DNA of 64,000 nt from Rhodococcoides kyotonense (lineage in GTDB: Bacteria > Actinomycetota > Actinomycetes > Mycobacteriales > Mycobacteriaceae): positions 42,681 through 106,680 of the forward strand of contig NZ_LVHI01000010.1 in NCBI RefSeq assembly GCF_001645385.1. The letters run 5' to 3'. Of the stretch, positions 28,158 to 39,165 are shown piece after piece; the stretch's first letter is position 1; each line of letters starts with the position of its first letter. Under the pieces are notes generated by a model. The model worked only from the letters and a program-made list of their open reading frames with translations. It searched no databases and was not told the origin of the DNA. A program made the translations under genes and the position numbers.

Positions 28158-28940
28158 GTGGAAGCATTGTTACTCGTCGTCATCGTCGTCGCGGCAGTCG
28201 TCTATCTGGTCATGCGCAGCCAGAAGAACTCCGCAGCCCGGACGGCGAGCACGCTGGAAGACGCGAAGGCGGATGCGCGACAGTCGATCGAACGTCTCGG
28301 CGGCCAGATCTACAACCTCACCGGCACCGACACCGCGTCGAAGCAGGCTCTGGCCGACGCGTCGGAACGCAACATCGCCGCAGGATCTCAGATCGATCAG
28401 GCGAAGACCGTCGAACAGGCTCGTCTGGCGAAGCAGACCGCACTCGAAGGCCTGTACTACATCCGTGCGGCACGGCTCGCGATGGGCATGGACCCCGGAC
28501 CCGAAATTCAAGGCATCGACGGTCAGCGCTCCGCAGGCCAGGTCACCGAGGATCGCAAGGTCGACTTCGAAGGCAGGCAGGTCGAGGCGTCACCGAACCC
28601 GTCCGACCGGACACCGAACTACTACCCCGGCGGCAAAGTCGCGGGTCGCCCGGTACCGGCGGGCTGGTACTCCGAGCCCTGGTGGAAGCCCGCGCTCGTC
28701 GCAGGCGCCTGGGGCGTCGGTTCGATGTTCCTTTTCTCCGCGATGTTCTCGGGCATGGCCGGAGTCGGATACGGCGAACAGGATTTCGCGAGCGGAGCCG
28801 GCGACGGGTCCGAAGGCGGCGGAGACTTCGGCGGTGACTACGGCGACGGCGGAGGCGACTTCGGTGACGGCGGTGGTGATTTCGGCGGCGGGGACTTCGG
28901 TGGAGGCGACTTCGGTGGAGGCGACTTCGGCGGCTTCTGA
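28158..28940 (+). CDS. Membrane protein with glycine-rich GGGDFGG tail
   Basis: A 260-residue protein with unknown function. It has an N-terminal membrane helix (EALLLVVIVVAAVVYLVM, residues 2-19), a long polar helical region (about 25-115), a WYSEPWWKPALVAGAWGVG segment with a second hydrophobic stretch (about 175-200), then a tail of about 55 residues made of Gly, Asp and Phe with GGGDFGG repeats. The GTG has GGAAGGGG upstream. Related actinobacterial proteins are sometimes labelled DUF1542, which I recall but cannot verify. The tail DNA is a tandem repeat near 28840-28935. Confidence 0.7.
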   Translation: MEALLLVVIVVAAVVYLVMRSQKNSAARTASTLEDAKADARQSIERLGGQIYNLTGTDTASKQALADASERNIAAGSQIDQAKTVEQARLAKQTALEGLYYIRAARLAMGMDPGPEIQGIDGQRSAGQVTEDRKVDFEGRQVEASPNPSDRTPNYYPGGKVAGRPVPAGWYSEPWWKPALVAGAWGVGSMFLFSAMFSGMAGVGYGEQDFASGAGDGSEGGGDFGGDYGDGGGDFGDGGGDFGGGDFGGGDFGGGDFGGF

Positions 28941-28975
28941 CGAAGCGGAGTCTGCGCAGCGACTCGGCACTACAG

Positions 28976-29773
28976 CTAGTTGGCTTGACAGACCGGACAC
29001 CAGAACAAGTTTCGCCCCTGCATAACCGAATGCAGAATTTCGGTTCCACAGATTCGACACGGACGCCCCGCCCTGCGATACACGTAGGTGCGGGGCCGTT
29101 TCGGTCCGTAGCCCGCTTCCCCGTGATCGTCCTCGGGACGGATCGTGATGATCTTTCCGCGTCGCACACCGATTTTCATCAAGTCGACGAGGTCGATCCA
29201 GAGCGCGTCCCATTCGGACCGGTCGACGTCCTTCCCCGGCCGCATCGGGTTGATCTCGTGACGGAACAGGATCTCGGCCCGGTAGACGTTTCCGACGCCT
29301 GCGAGGACCTTCTGATCCATCAACAAGCCGCCGATGGCGGTGCGGGACTTGGAAATTCGAGCCCACGCCTTGTCGGGATCGGCATCCTTCCTGATCGGGT
29401 CGGGCCCGAGTCGAGCTTTCAGGTTCTCGACCTGCTGCTCGGTGTAGATCTCGCAGGCCGTCGGACCACGGAGGTCGGTTCCGTACTCGTCGCCCACCAT
29501 CCGCATTCGGACTGCACCGACCGGATCGGCAAGCGGCACAGCATGTTCGGTGAACTTGCCGTACAAGCCGAGGTGGATGTGCACGATCAGATCGGACTCG
29601 TAGTGGTGCAGCAGATGCTTGCCCCAGGCCTCGGCCTTCTCGAGCACGAGTCCGTCGACGAGCGCGGCACCGGAGGTGAACCGTCCCTGAGGACTGCTCA
29701 CCGCGACCGGTGCCCCGCCGAACCGTCGCCCGTGCAACCGCGCCAGGCGGTGCAGGGTATGCCCTTCCGGCAC
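28976..29773 (-). CDS. nei: DNA glycosylase of the Fpg/Nei family
   Basis: Base-excision repair enzyme that removes oxidised bases and cleaves abasic sites. After removal of methionine the catalytic proline-glutamate is exposed (PEGHTLHRLA). The helix-two-turn-helix segment DQKVLAGVGNVYRAEILF and a C-terminal zinc finger (CRICG...CPVCQ) are present; 265 residues is typical. PEGHT is the Nei/endonuclease VIII form. The GTG starts 2 bases after the rpiB stop, so the pair is an operon, as at Rv2464c-Rv2465c. Confidence 0.9.
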   Translation of the reverse strand: MPEGHTLHRLARLHGRRFGGAPVAVSSPQGRFTSGAALVDGLVLEKAEAWGKHLLHHYESDLIVHIHLGLYGKFTEHAVPLADPVGAVRMRMVGDEYGTDLRGPTACEIYTEQQVENLKARLGPDPIRKDADPDKAWARISKSRTAIGGLLMDQKVLAGVGNVYRAEILFRHEINPMRPGKDVDRSEWDALWIDLVDLMKIGVRRGKIITIRPEDDHGEAGYGPKRPRTYVYRRAGRPCRICGTEILHSVMQGRNLFWCPVCQAN

Positions 29774-29775
29774 AG

Positions 29776-30279
29776 TTACGCAGGCGTCGACGAACCGTCG
29801 AACTTCTGGCCGCCGGGCACGTCGGGAGCGTCACCCGAGCGCTCGTACTCGGACAGGATGTCGATGCGTCGTTGGTGACGCTCCTCGCCGGAGAACGGAG
29901 TACCGAGGAACGCGTCGACGATCGCGAGGGCCTCCGGCAACGTGTGCATGCGTCCGCCGATGCCGATCAGCTGGGCGTCGTTGTGCTCGCGGGCGAGTGT
30001 GGCCGTCTCGACGCTCCACGCCAGCGCGCAGCGAGCGCCGGGAACCTTGTTCGCGGCGATCTGCTCGCCGTTGCCGGAACCACCGAGCACCAAGCCGCGG
30101 CTGCCGGGATCGGCCACCACGCGGCGGGCTGCGTCGATGCAGAACGCCGGGTAGTCGTCGACGGGGTCGTATTCGAAAGCACCACAATCGACGGGCTCGT
30201 GCCCGGTCTTCGTCAGGTGTTCGATGATCTGGTTCTTGAACTCGAGTCCGGCATGGTCGGCACCCAGGTATACGCGCAT
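29776..30279 (-). CDS. rpiB: Ribose-5-phosphate isomerase B
   Basis: Interconverts ribose 5-phosphate and ribulose 5-phosphate. The 167 residues begin MRVYLGADHAGLEFK and contain GGSGNGEQIAANKVPGARCAL. The glutamate in SGNGE corresponds to the mycobacterial catalytic base that replaces the cysteine of E. coli RpiB. The ATG at 30279 matches the family start; an upstream extension would overlap DUF429. Probably leaderless, from a CAGACT box 6 bases before the ATG. Confidence 0.95.
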   Translation of the reverse strand: MRVYLGADHAGLEFKNQIIEHLTKTGHEPVDCGAFEYDPVDDYPAFCIDAARRVVADPGSRGLVLGGSGNGEQIAANKVPGARCALAWSVETATLAREHNDAQLIGIGGRMHTLPEALAIVDAFLGTPFSGEERHQRRIDILSEYERSGDAPDVPGGQKFDGSSTPA

Positions 30280-30282
30280 GCC

Positions 30283-30291
30283 TAGAGTCTG
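30283..30291. promoter_or_regulatory. Overlapping divergent -10 boxes of rpiB and DUF429
   Basis: Plus-strand TAGAGT (30283-30288) ends 7 bases before the DUF429 GTG at 30296. Minus-strand CAGACT (30291-30286) ends 6 bases before the rpiB ATG at 30279. The two boxes share three bases, and the start codons are only 16 bases apart, so each -35 region must lie inside the other gene. Confidence 0.6.
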
Positions 30292-30295
30292 ACAG

Positions 30296-30973
30296 GTGGA
30301 TGTGCGCGCGGGGAACGCGGTCGCCGGAGTGGACGGCGCCAAGGGTGAGTGGGTGGTCGCCCGGTACGACGGGCGACGCGTCGAGTGGTCCGTGGCCGCC
30401 GACGTGGACGAGGTTCTGCGCGCGACGGAAGACTGTTCGGCCGTGGGTGTGGACATGCCGTTGTCGATGCCCGAGAAGGGCGTCCGCGTAAGCGAATCCG
30501 AGGCAAGAGCATTCCTCGGGCCGGCGCGTTCGTCGATCTTTCACACGCCGGTGCGCGCCGTCCTCGACACCGATTCGTACGAGAACGCGTGCGCAATCTC
30601 TCGGTCCCTCACAGGCAAGGCGATCAGCAAGCAGACGTGGTACCTGATGGCCGGGGTGCGGGCGTGGAATGCAGCGACTTTCGACGTCGAACGCGTCGTC
30701 GAGGTGCATCCCGAGTGCGCGTTTCGGATGATGGCGCCGGACACGGTGTTCGTGTCGAAGAAGTCGGCACGCGGAGCGGGACAGAGACTGGCCGCCCTCG
30801 GAACCTGGCTCGATCTCCGAGAACTGGCCGCCGGTCTCGCGCAGTTGCCCGTCGGTCCCGTCGTCGACGACGCCGTGGACGCAGCGGCGGCCGCGTGGTC
30901 GGCGTGGCGGTTCAGCCGCGGCGAGCACCGGGTGTTCGGAACCGTCGTTGCGACGGATCGCATCGTCGCCTGA
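30296..30973 (+). CDS. DUF429 family protein
   Basis: A 225-residue DUF429 protein with no established role. The family signature is clear: AGVDGAKGEWVVAR at the N-terminus, VGVDMPLSMPEKG, an RSSIFHTPVR-like segment, and EVHPECAFRMM, together resembling an RNase H-like fold with acidic residues (an inference from the fold family). The GTG at 30296 is probably leaderless. It shares its promoter region with rpiB and converges on the thiol reductase gene with a long perfect hairpin between them. Confidence 0.82.
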   Translation: MDVRAGNAVAGVDGAKGEWVVARYDGRRVEWSVAADVDEVLRATEDCSAVGVDMPLSMPEKGVRVSESEARAFLGPARSSIFHTPVRAVLDTDSYENACAISRSLTGKAISKQTWYLMAGVRAWNAATFDVERVVEVHPECAFRMMAPDTVFVSKKSARGAGQRLAALGTWLDLRELAAGLAQLPVGPVVDDAVDAAAAAWSAWRFSRGEHRVFGTVVATDRIVA

Positions 30974-30978
30974 TGGAA

Positions 30979-31024
30979 CTCGTGCGTGCGAATGTATAGC
31001 GGGGTATACATTCGCACGCACGAG
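30979..31024. terminator. 20-bp perfect convergent hairpin
   Basis: CTCGTGCGTGCGAATGTATA (30979-30998) pairs perfectly with 31005-31024 around a 6-base GCGGGG loop. It lies between the stops of DUF429 and the CPWC reductase gene and can work in both directions. Confidence 0.85.
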
Positions 31025-31036
31025 CGGCGAAGCCGC

Positions 31037-31660
31037 CTAATCGAACTCGGGATCCTCGTGGCGCGTGCGCTTGAGCTCGAAGAAGTGCGGGTACGACGCG
31101 AAGATCACCGACGCGTCCCACAATTTGCCTGCCTCTTCGCCGCGCGGAATACGCGACAGAACCGGCCCGAAGAACGCGACTCCGTTGACGTGGATCGTCG
31201 GCGTTCCGACGTCGTCGCCCACCTTGTCCATGCCGGCATGGTGACTCGTGCGGAGGGCCTCGTCGTAGTCGGTGCTGTCGGCAGCCTCGGCGAGCTCGGC
31301 AGGCAAACCGACCTCGGCGAGCGACTGTTCGACGACCTCGGTGAAGTCCTTGTTGCCTTCGTTGTGGATCCGAGTGCCCATTGCCGTGTACAGGGCCGGG
31401 AGGATCTCGTCGCCCTTCTCCTGCGCGGCTGCGATCGCGACGCGGACGGGTCCCCAGCCCTTCTTCATCAGGTCCGCGTACTGCTCGGGTAGGTCACGTC
31501 CCTCGTTCAGCACTGCGAGCGACATGACATGGAAGTTCACGTCGATGTCGCGAACCTGCTGGACCTCGAGAATCCATCGCGAGGTGATCCAGCACCAGGG
31601 GCACAGCGGGTCGAACCAAAAGTCGGCGGTGTCCTTCTGTGCACTGTCGGTCACGTCCAT
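31037..31660 (-). CDS. DsbA-fold thiol reductase, Rv2466c-like
   Basis: A 207-residue DsbA/thioredoxin-fold protein with the CPWC active site at residues 20-23 (FDPLCPWCW), a helical insertion and the cis-proline region GTPTIHV. It corresponds to mycobacterial Rv2466c, a mycothiol-dependent reductase linked to oxidative stress and to activation of nitro compounds. The ATG at 31660 has GAAGGAG upstream. The longer upstream frame overlaps the pepN leader and was rejected. Located next to pepN as in mycobacteria. Confidence 0.88.
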   Translation of the reverse strand: MDVTDSAQKDTADFWFDPLCPWCWITSRWILEVQQVRDIDVNFHVMSLAVLNEGRDLPEQYADLMKKGWGPVRVAIAAAQEKGDEILPALYTAMGTRIHNEGNKDFTEVVEQSLAEVGLPAELAEAADSTDYDEALRTSHHAGMDKVGDDVGTPTIHVNGVAFFGPVLSRIPRGEEAGKLWDASVIFASYPHFFELKRTRHEDPEFD

Positions 31661-31815
31661 CTCCTTCGTCCAAGGGTTCGTAGCCACTACGAGAACACGC
31701 AACTGCGGACGGCGCCGAACAATTCCATGCCCTCCCTTGACCAGCATGCCGCAACAGGAACGTGATGGGATGGTGGCATCCATCGTTTCCCTACTCGAGA
31801 AGGTGCCTACACAAC

Positions 31816-34389
<2,574 letters not shown>

Positions 34390-34410
34390 CCCTCGGGGTC
34401 CATCGACGCA

Positions 34411-34444
34411 GACAGCGCCCCCGGGATATCCCGGGGGCGCTGTC
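34411..34444. terminator. 34-base perfect palindrome after pepN
   Basis: Bases 34411-34426 pair perfectly with 34429-34444, and the two central bases TA complete an uninterrupted palindrome centred on GATATC. It lies between the convergent pepN and DUF5130 genes and probably ends both transcripts. Confidence 0.85.
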
Positions 34445-34461
34445 GTAGCGAGCAGAGGTTG

Positions 34462-34938
34462 TTACGGGCTGACGATCGCCGCAGCCATGACGCGGATCGA
34501 GCTGACGAGCCCGTCGATCAGGTTGCCGTCGCGGAACGGCCCGATCGCTGCCGTGATGCCGAGCTGGGCGACGCGGTCCGTCGCGCGGTCGGACACGCGC
34601 CGGCCGGTCCGGATCTCGATGGCCTTGTTGTCGGGGTCGACTGCGACGAGCACCGATCGGATGGCGTCGGGGGTTCCGGGGAACACCTCGTTCGCTCCGA
34701 GTGCGGGGTTGGCGCCGAGGTCTCCGACGAAGACGTTGAAGCGAATCTGCGTTGCACGCGTCGCTTCGGTGAGGGCGTCGTCGAGGGCCACGAGGTCCTG
34801 CGTCGCGAACGGCAGGTGCTCGGGGTTCGGCTTTCCGAATTCGTGCACCGCCGAGATGCGGCCGCTCGACGTCAGCGCTGCGCCGTAGGGCAGGTCGCTC
34901 TCGTCGACATGAGTGCGTGTCAGTTCACCACTTGCCAC
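34462..34938 (-). CDS. DUF5130 family protein
   Basis: A 158-residue protein matching DUF5130 (Rv2468c position): TQIRFNVFVGDLGANP and SVLVAVDPDNKAIEIRTG recall the TPM fold, a family with suggested phosphatase or membrane-quality-control roles. No membrane helix is obvious except a weakly hydrophobic C-terminus (VSSIRVMAAAIVSP). The GTG at 34938 overlaps the end of the upstream small gene by 14 bases; a more distal ATG at 34989 would raise the overlap to 65 bases. Function unknown. Confidence 0.75.
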   Translation of the reverse strand: MASGELTRTHVDESDLPYGAALTSSGRISAVHEFGKPNPEHLPFATQDLVALDDALTEATRATQIRFNVFVGDLGANPALGANEVFPGTPDAIRSVLVAVDPDNKAIEIRTGRRVSDRATDRVAQLGITAAIGPFRDGNLIDGLVSSIRVMAAAIVSP

Positions 34939-35176
34939 TTGCCGAACCTCCGATCGAATCGACTGCGGACGCGTGCGATCCGTGGCCACCGCCGTGCGGG
35001 GTCACCTCGTCGGTCGCGCTCCACAGCACAGGGCCACGTGTCCACTTGTCGGTCAACCGGTAGGGCGTGATGTCCAGGCCCGGCTGCTTGGCTGCAACGT
35101 AGGACAACGCGCCGATGATCCCGACGATCGCAAGCGGGATCACCCCGAATATCAGCAAGGTCTCGAGAATGCTCAC
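34925..35176 (-). CDS. Small membrane protein upstream of DUF5130
   Basis: An 83-residue protein with one strong N-terminal helix (ETLLIFGVIPLAIVGIIGALSYV, residues 4-26) and a polar tail with LTDKWTRGPVLWSATDE and a histidine/glycine cluster. It occupies the Rv2468A position in mycobacteria. Start ATG at 35176. It overlaps DUF5130, so both products are probably made together. Function unknown. Confidence 0.75.
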   Translation of the reverse strand: MSILETLLIFGVIPLAIVGIIGALSYVAAKQPGLDITPYRLTDKWTRGPVLWSATDEVTPHGGGHGSHASAVDSIGGSASGKW

Positions 35177-35226
35177 GGGGTGTGACGTTAGTCCATTTTT
35201 CCCGGCAGAGCGACGGCGGGTGGCCG

Positions 35227-35898
35227 TCAGGCTGCGCCTTCACCCAGATAAGCAAGCCACGAGGGATCGAGTTCCTTGGTGCTGGCGAGCAGCCGCCAGT
35301 GTGGGCCCTTCGGAGGCACGAGCTGTGCGCGTAACGTCCATCCCAGCTCACTGAGCAATTTGTCCGCTTTGCGGTGATTGCACGGGGCACAGCATGCGAC
35401 GCAGTTCTCCCACGAATGGCCTCCCCCGCGACTACGGGGTACGACGTGATCGACCGTCTCGGCCTTCCCGCCGCAATACGCACACCGGAAGCGATCGCGA
35501 TGCATGAGCGCGGCTCGGGTCATCGGAACCCGGGCGCGATACGGAACCCTGACGAACGTCCGGAGACGAATGACGGACGGAACCTGGACCGAGAAATCCG
35601 CGGATCGGATGAACGGCCCTTCGGGATCGTCATGAATGACGTCGGCCTTGTCACACACCAGGAGCACGACGGCTCGGCGCATCGGAAGCGCGGTGAGAGG
35701 CTCGAACGTGGCGTTGAGAAGCAGAACCCGTCGTTTGACCCAGGCGGGCACGACGTCCTCCGCCATATGGGAATGCCCGGCGGAACCGTCGGGAGGGACT
35801 ACGTGTAGAGCATTCGCCCCTGATGTCCGTAGCCGCTGGTCTGCGGTCTCGTAGGCATCAGTGGGCGGAAGTTGTCGGTGGTGTTGCTTCTTCTTCAT
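35227..35898 (-). CDS. HNH endonuclease
   Basis: A 223-residue HNH nuclease: VLLLNATFEPLTAL starts the conserved domain, and FRCAYCGGKAETVDHVVPRSRGGGHSWENC followed by CAPCNHRKADK gives the beta-beta-alpha metal fold with two CxxC zinc pairs and the catalytic DH. Orthologues of Rv2469c are found at this position across mycobacteria. ATG at 35898 with GGGAG 8 bases upstream. The MKKKQHH N-terminus is poorly conserved. The biological substrate is unknown; no methylase or toxin partner is adjacent. Confidence 0.88.
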   Translation of the reverse strand: MKKKQHHRQLPPTDAYETADQRLRTSGANALHVVPPDGSAGHSHMAEDVVPAWVKRRVLLLNATFEPLTALPMRRAVVLLVCDKADVIHDDPEGPFIRSADFSVQVPSVIRLRTFVRVPYRARVPMTRAALMHRDRFRCAYCGGKAETVDHVVPRSRGGGHSWENCVACCAPCNHRKADKLLSELGWTLRAQLVPPKGPHWRLLASTKELDPSWLAYLGEGAA

Positions 35899-36078
35899 GG
35901 GTGGTCTCCCAGAGCAGTCGGCGCCCGCGCATGGCTTGCGCGGAACACGAGGAACAGTGGAACACGAATCCGACCTGCGCGCACACCTCTTTTTGCGGAT
36001 CGAACGATTGCGGATCGGTGAATTCCGGGCGAACGAGGAGCCGTCGCCGACGCGGGTGGCGAGATCTCGCGCCGTCCG

Positions 36079-36084
36079 TAGACT
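36079..36084 (+). promoter_or_regulatory. -10 box of leaderless mscS-like gene
   Basis: TAGACT ends 6 bases before the GTG at 36091, with no ribosome binding site, in the 192-base divergent region shared with the HNH gene. Confidence 0.55.
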
Positions 36085-36090
36085 CTCCAG

Positions 36091-37065
36091 GTGTCTCCAA
36101 TCGATCCGAATCCACGTTCATCCATCACCGCCTTGTCATTGGACTCGCGAGCATTCGAATTGACGGAAACCGGTCGGGACTGGCTGGTGGACAGGCCTTT
36201 GCAAATCGCGGGCTACGTAGCTCTCGCGATCGTCCTTCGACTCGTATTGCACAAGCTCATCGACCGCTTCACGCGTCGGAGCTCGAGCGACTCCTCCAAG
36301 CCGCCACTGCTGCTTCGCCCGCTGCGTGAGCGTGCGGCGACGTCGCTGCAGGGAACCATCCTGTCCGAACGGCGCAGGCAACGAGCCACGACCATCGGGT
36401 CGGTGATGAAGTCCGGCGTGTCCGTCGTGATCCTCACCTGGTTCGTCCTGTCGGTGCTCGACGTCGTCGGAGTGAACGTCGCACCCTTCATCGCCTCCGC
36501 GGGCATCGTCGGCGTCGCCCTCGGTTTCGGTGCCCAGAACCTCGTTCGTGACTTCCTGTCGGGCATCTTCATGCTCCTCGAAGACCAGTACGGCGTGGGT
36601 GACGTCGTCGACCTCGGCGAAGCGATCGGCACTGTCGAGAGCGTCGGTCTACGCGTGACGACGGTTCGTGACGTCAACGGCACCGTCTGGTACTGCCGAA
36701 ACGGAGAAGTGCTGCGCGTCGGCAACATGAGCCAGGGCTTCGCCGTCGCCGTTCTCGATCTACCGGTCGCGCACACTGCCAACGTCGACGAGGCGTGCGA
36801 GGTCGCGGAGAAGGCAGCACTGGACGTCGTGGAGTCGAACGTCTTCGAAGAAGACCTGCTCGGCGCACCCGAGATGCTGGGTGTCAACGCCGTCAGCGCC
36901 GACACCGTGACCATTCGCATCACCGTCAAGACGCGTCCGGGACGTCAGTGGGCCGTGCAGCGCGGAATGCACCGAGAAATCCTCCAGGCGTTCGAGAACG
37001 CGGGCGTCCGGGCGCCGTATCCGGAAGGTCGAGCGGGCGGATTCGTCCCCGACCTGTCGAAGTAG
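36091..37065 (+). CDS. mscS: Small-conductance mechanosensitive channel (MscS family)
   Basis: A 324-residue pressure-relief channel. There is an N-terminal helix (PLQIAGYVALAIVLRLVLHKL), a second (SVVILTWFVLSVLDVVG) and the pore helix SAGIVGVALGFGAQNLVRDFLSG, followed by the beta domain (EDQYGVGDVVDLGEAIGTVESVGLR) and the alpha/beta C-terminal domain. The glycine-alanine pore pattern is typical of MscS. GTG start, probably leaderless. Together with the ectoine genes it suggests an organism exposed to changing osmolarity. Confidence 0.93.
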   Translation: MSPIDPNPRSSITALSLDSRAFELTETGRDWLVDRPLQIAGYVALAIVLRLVLHKLIDRFTRRSSSDSSKPPLLLRPLRERAATSLQGTILSERRRQRATTIGSVMKSGVSVVILTWFVLSVLDVVGVNVAPFIASAGIVGVALGFGAQNLVRDFLSGIFMLLEDQYGVGDVVDLGEAIGTVESVGLRVTTVRDVNGTVWYCRNGEVLRVGNMSQGFAVAVLDLPVAHTANVDEACEVAEKAALDVVESNVFEEDLLGAPEMLGVNAVSADTVTIRITVKTRPGRQWAVQRGMHREILQAFENAGVRAPYPEGRAGGFVPDLSK

Positions 37066-37116
37066 CGATACTGGACCCGAATGCACGTCCCACCGAACAC
37101 GGAGAGAAGCACTGAC

Positions 37117-37512
37117 ATGACCGAACCGCAGCAGACGTTCTACGACGCGGTCGGCGGTGCGGACACCTTTCACAAGCTGACCGCCAAGTTCTACGAGGAA
37201 GTGGCGAAGGACGAGATCGTTCGCCCGTTGTACCCGGAAGAAGATCTCGGACCCGCCGAACGACGCATGCGAATGTTCCTCGAACAGTATTGGGGCGGGC
37301 CGCGCACGTACTCCGACGAGCGCGGCCACCCCCGACTGCGCATGAGGCACTCTCCGTTCCGTATCGGCCCGATGGAGCGCGACGCGTGGCTGCGGTGCAT
37401 GTACGTCGCGATCGACTCCATCGACCGTTCGGTGCTGGACGACGCACACCGCGCTCAGCTCGTCGATTACATGGACATGGCCGCCAACTCGATGGTGAAT
37501 TCGCCGATCTGA
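37117..37512 (+). CDS. glbO: Group II truncated haemoglobin (TrHbO)
   Basis: A 131-residue haem protein (GlbO/Rv2470 type) for oxygen or nitrogen-oxide chemistry. Group II features include the RPLYPEEDL segment, [24 protein letters not shown] with the proximal histidine region, and DAWLRCM with the conserved tryptophan at G8. The ATG at 37117 (MTEPQQTF) has a GAGAGAAG site upstream and agrees with family starts; a longer frame from 37081 adds 12 unconserved residues. Followed after 66 bases by GH13. Confidence 0.93.
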   Translation: MTEPQQTFYDAVGGADTFHKLTAKFYEEVAKDEIVRPLYPEEDLGPAERRMRMFLEQYWGGPRTYSDERGHPRLRMRHSPFRIGPMERDAWLRCMYVAIDSIDRSVLDDAHRAQLVDYMDMAANSMVNSPI

Positions 37513-37578
37513 CACCACTCGTGCGGCGCGCCGTCCCTGAGTCGAGTGACCGTGTCCCATTTGGCAGACTTGACAGTC

Positions 37579-39165
37579 GTGACCGACCCGAACGAACACG
37601 CGACCGACACCACATGGTGGAAGAACGCGATCTTCTATCAGATCTATCCTCGTTCGTTCTCCGATTCGAACGGCGACGGTGTAGGTGATCTCGGCGGCGT
37701 CCGCGACCGTCTGGGGTACCTCGAGCTGCTGGGTGTCGACGCCATCTGGCTCAGCCCGGTCATGCGCTCCCCGATGGCAGATCACGGGTACGACGTCTCC
37801 GACCCTCGCGCGATCGATCCGCTGTTCGGCGACCTGGACGTCATGGATGCGCTGATCGCGGAAGCGCACAGCCGCGACATCAAGGTCACGATGGACCTGG
37901 TCCCCAACCACACGAGTGAGCAGCATCCATGGTTCGTGAACGCGCTCGAGTCGGCGCCCGGCAGTCCCGAGCGGGCGCGGTACATCTTCCGAGACGGGTC
38001 GGGTCCGGGCGGCTCCCAGCCACCGAACAACTGGCCGTCCATCTTCGGCGGGCCCGCGTGGACTCGCGTCGAGAATCCCGACGGTTCGCCGGGCCAGTGG
38101 TACCTGCACATTTTCGCGAAGGAACAGCCGGACCTGAACTGGAACAACCCGGAGGTCGTCGAAGATCTGTCCACGACACTGCGGTTCTGGCTCGATCGCG
38201 GCATCGACGGATTCCGCATCGACGTCGCGCACGGAATGGCCAAGCCGGACGAGCTCCTCGACATGAACCTCGAGGGCAACGCGTTGATGCGGAACGACGA
38301 CGACGATCCTCGGTTCGACAACGACGCGGTCCACGAGATCCACCGCGGCATTCGCAAGGTGATGGACGAGTATCCGGGTACGACGACGATCGGCGAGATC
38401 TGGGTGCAGGACAACGTCCGCTTCGGCGACTACATTCGGCCCGACGAACTGCATCTCGGCTTCAATTTCCGTCTGGCCGAGGCGCGTTTCGACGCAGCCG
38501 ACATTCGCGACGCGGTCACGAATTCCATCGACGCGGTCGATCGGGTCGACGGTACCCCCACCTGGGCGTTGTCCAACCACGACATCGCGCGTGAGGTCAC
38601 TCGCTACGGCGGTGGCGAGCGCGGCACGAGACGCGCACGGGCGATGATCCTTCTCGAGCTCGCACTGCCTGGAGCCGTGTTCGTCTACAACGGCGCAGAG
38701 CTCGGATTGCCGAACGTCGATCTCCCCGACGAGGTTCTGCAGGACCCCGTGTGGGAGCGATCCGGCCACGCCGAGCGCGGACGCGACGGGTGCCGCGTTC
38801 CGGTCCCCTGGGAAGGAACCGCACCGCCGTTCGGCTTCAGCACATCCGCCGAGACCTGGCTTCCGATGCCACCGGAGTGGGCGTCGTCGACCGTCGAGGC
38901 ACAGCTGGAGGACGTCGACTCGATGCTCAGCCTCTACCGCGCGGCGATCGAACTGCGCGGACTGCGTCCCGAATTCACCGGTTCGGAGGTGGACTGGTAC
39001 GGGAGCCCGTCCGGGTGCATCGCGTTCCGGCGACGAGGCGGGCTCATCTGCGCGTTGAACGCCACGAACGCACCCATCCCGCTGCCTCCGGGCGAGCTGC
39101 TGATGTCGAGCGCACCCCTCGTCGACGGTCAGCTCCCAGCCGACGCGGCGGCGTGGCTCGTCTGA
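37579..39165 (+). CDS. GH13 alpha-glucosidase (AglA-like)
   Basis: A 528-residue glycoside hydrolase family 13 enzyme, AglA/Rv2471-like, likely hydrolysing alpha-glucosides such as maltose or isomalto-oligosaccharides. Barrel motifs: WWKNAIFYQIYPRSF, DLVPNHTS, GFRIDVAHGM (nucleophile aspartate), GEIWVQ (acid/base glutamate) and ALSNHDIARE (transition-state aspartate). GTG at 37579 follows a CAGACT box by 8 bases and matches family starts; an in-frame GTG at 37546 is an alternative. Overlaps the EamA gene by 13 bases. Confidence 0.9.
   Translation: MTDPNEHATDTTWWKNAIFYQIYPRSFSDSNGDGVGDLGGVRDRLGYLELLGVDAIWLSPVMRSPMADHGYDVSDPRAIDPLFGDLDVMDALIAEAHSRDIKVTMDLVPNHTSEQHPWFVNALESAPGSPERARYIFRDGSGPGGSQPPNNWPSIFGGPAWTRVENPDGSPGQWYLHIFAKEQPDLNWNNPEVVEDLSTTLRFWLDRGIDGFRIDVAHGMAKPDELLDMNLEGNALMRNDDDDPRFDNDAVHEIHRGIRKVMDEYPGTTTIGEIWVQDNVRFGDYIRPDELHLGFNFRLAEARFDAADIRDAVTNSIDAVDRVDGTPTWALSNHDIAREVTRYGGGERGTRRARAMILLELALPGAVFVYNGAELGLPNVDLPDEVLQDPVWERSGHAERGRDGCRVPVPWEGTAPPFGFSTSAETWLPMPPEWASSTVEAQLEDVDSMLSLYRAAIELRGLRPEFTGSEVDWYGSPSGCIAFRRRGGLICALNATNAPIPLPPGELLMSSAPLVDGQLPADAAAWLV

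Noticed and set aside
28840..28935. Tandem repeat considered as a possible CRISPR array
   Set aside because: The repeats are in frame, encode GGGDFGG and have no unique spacers.
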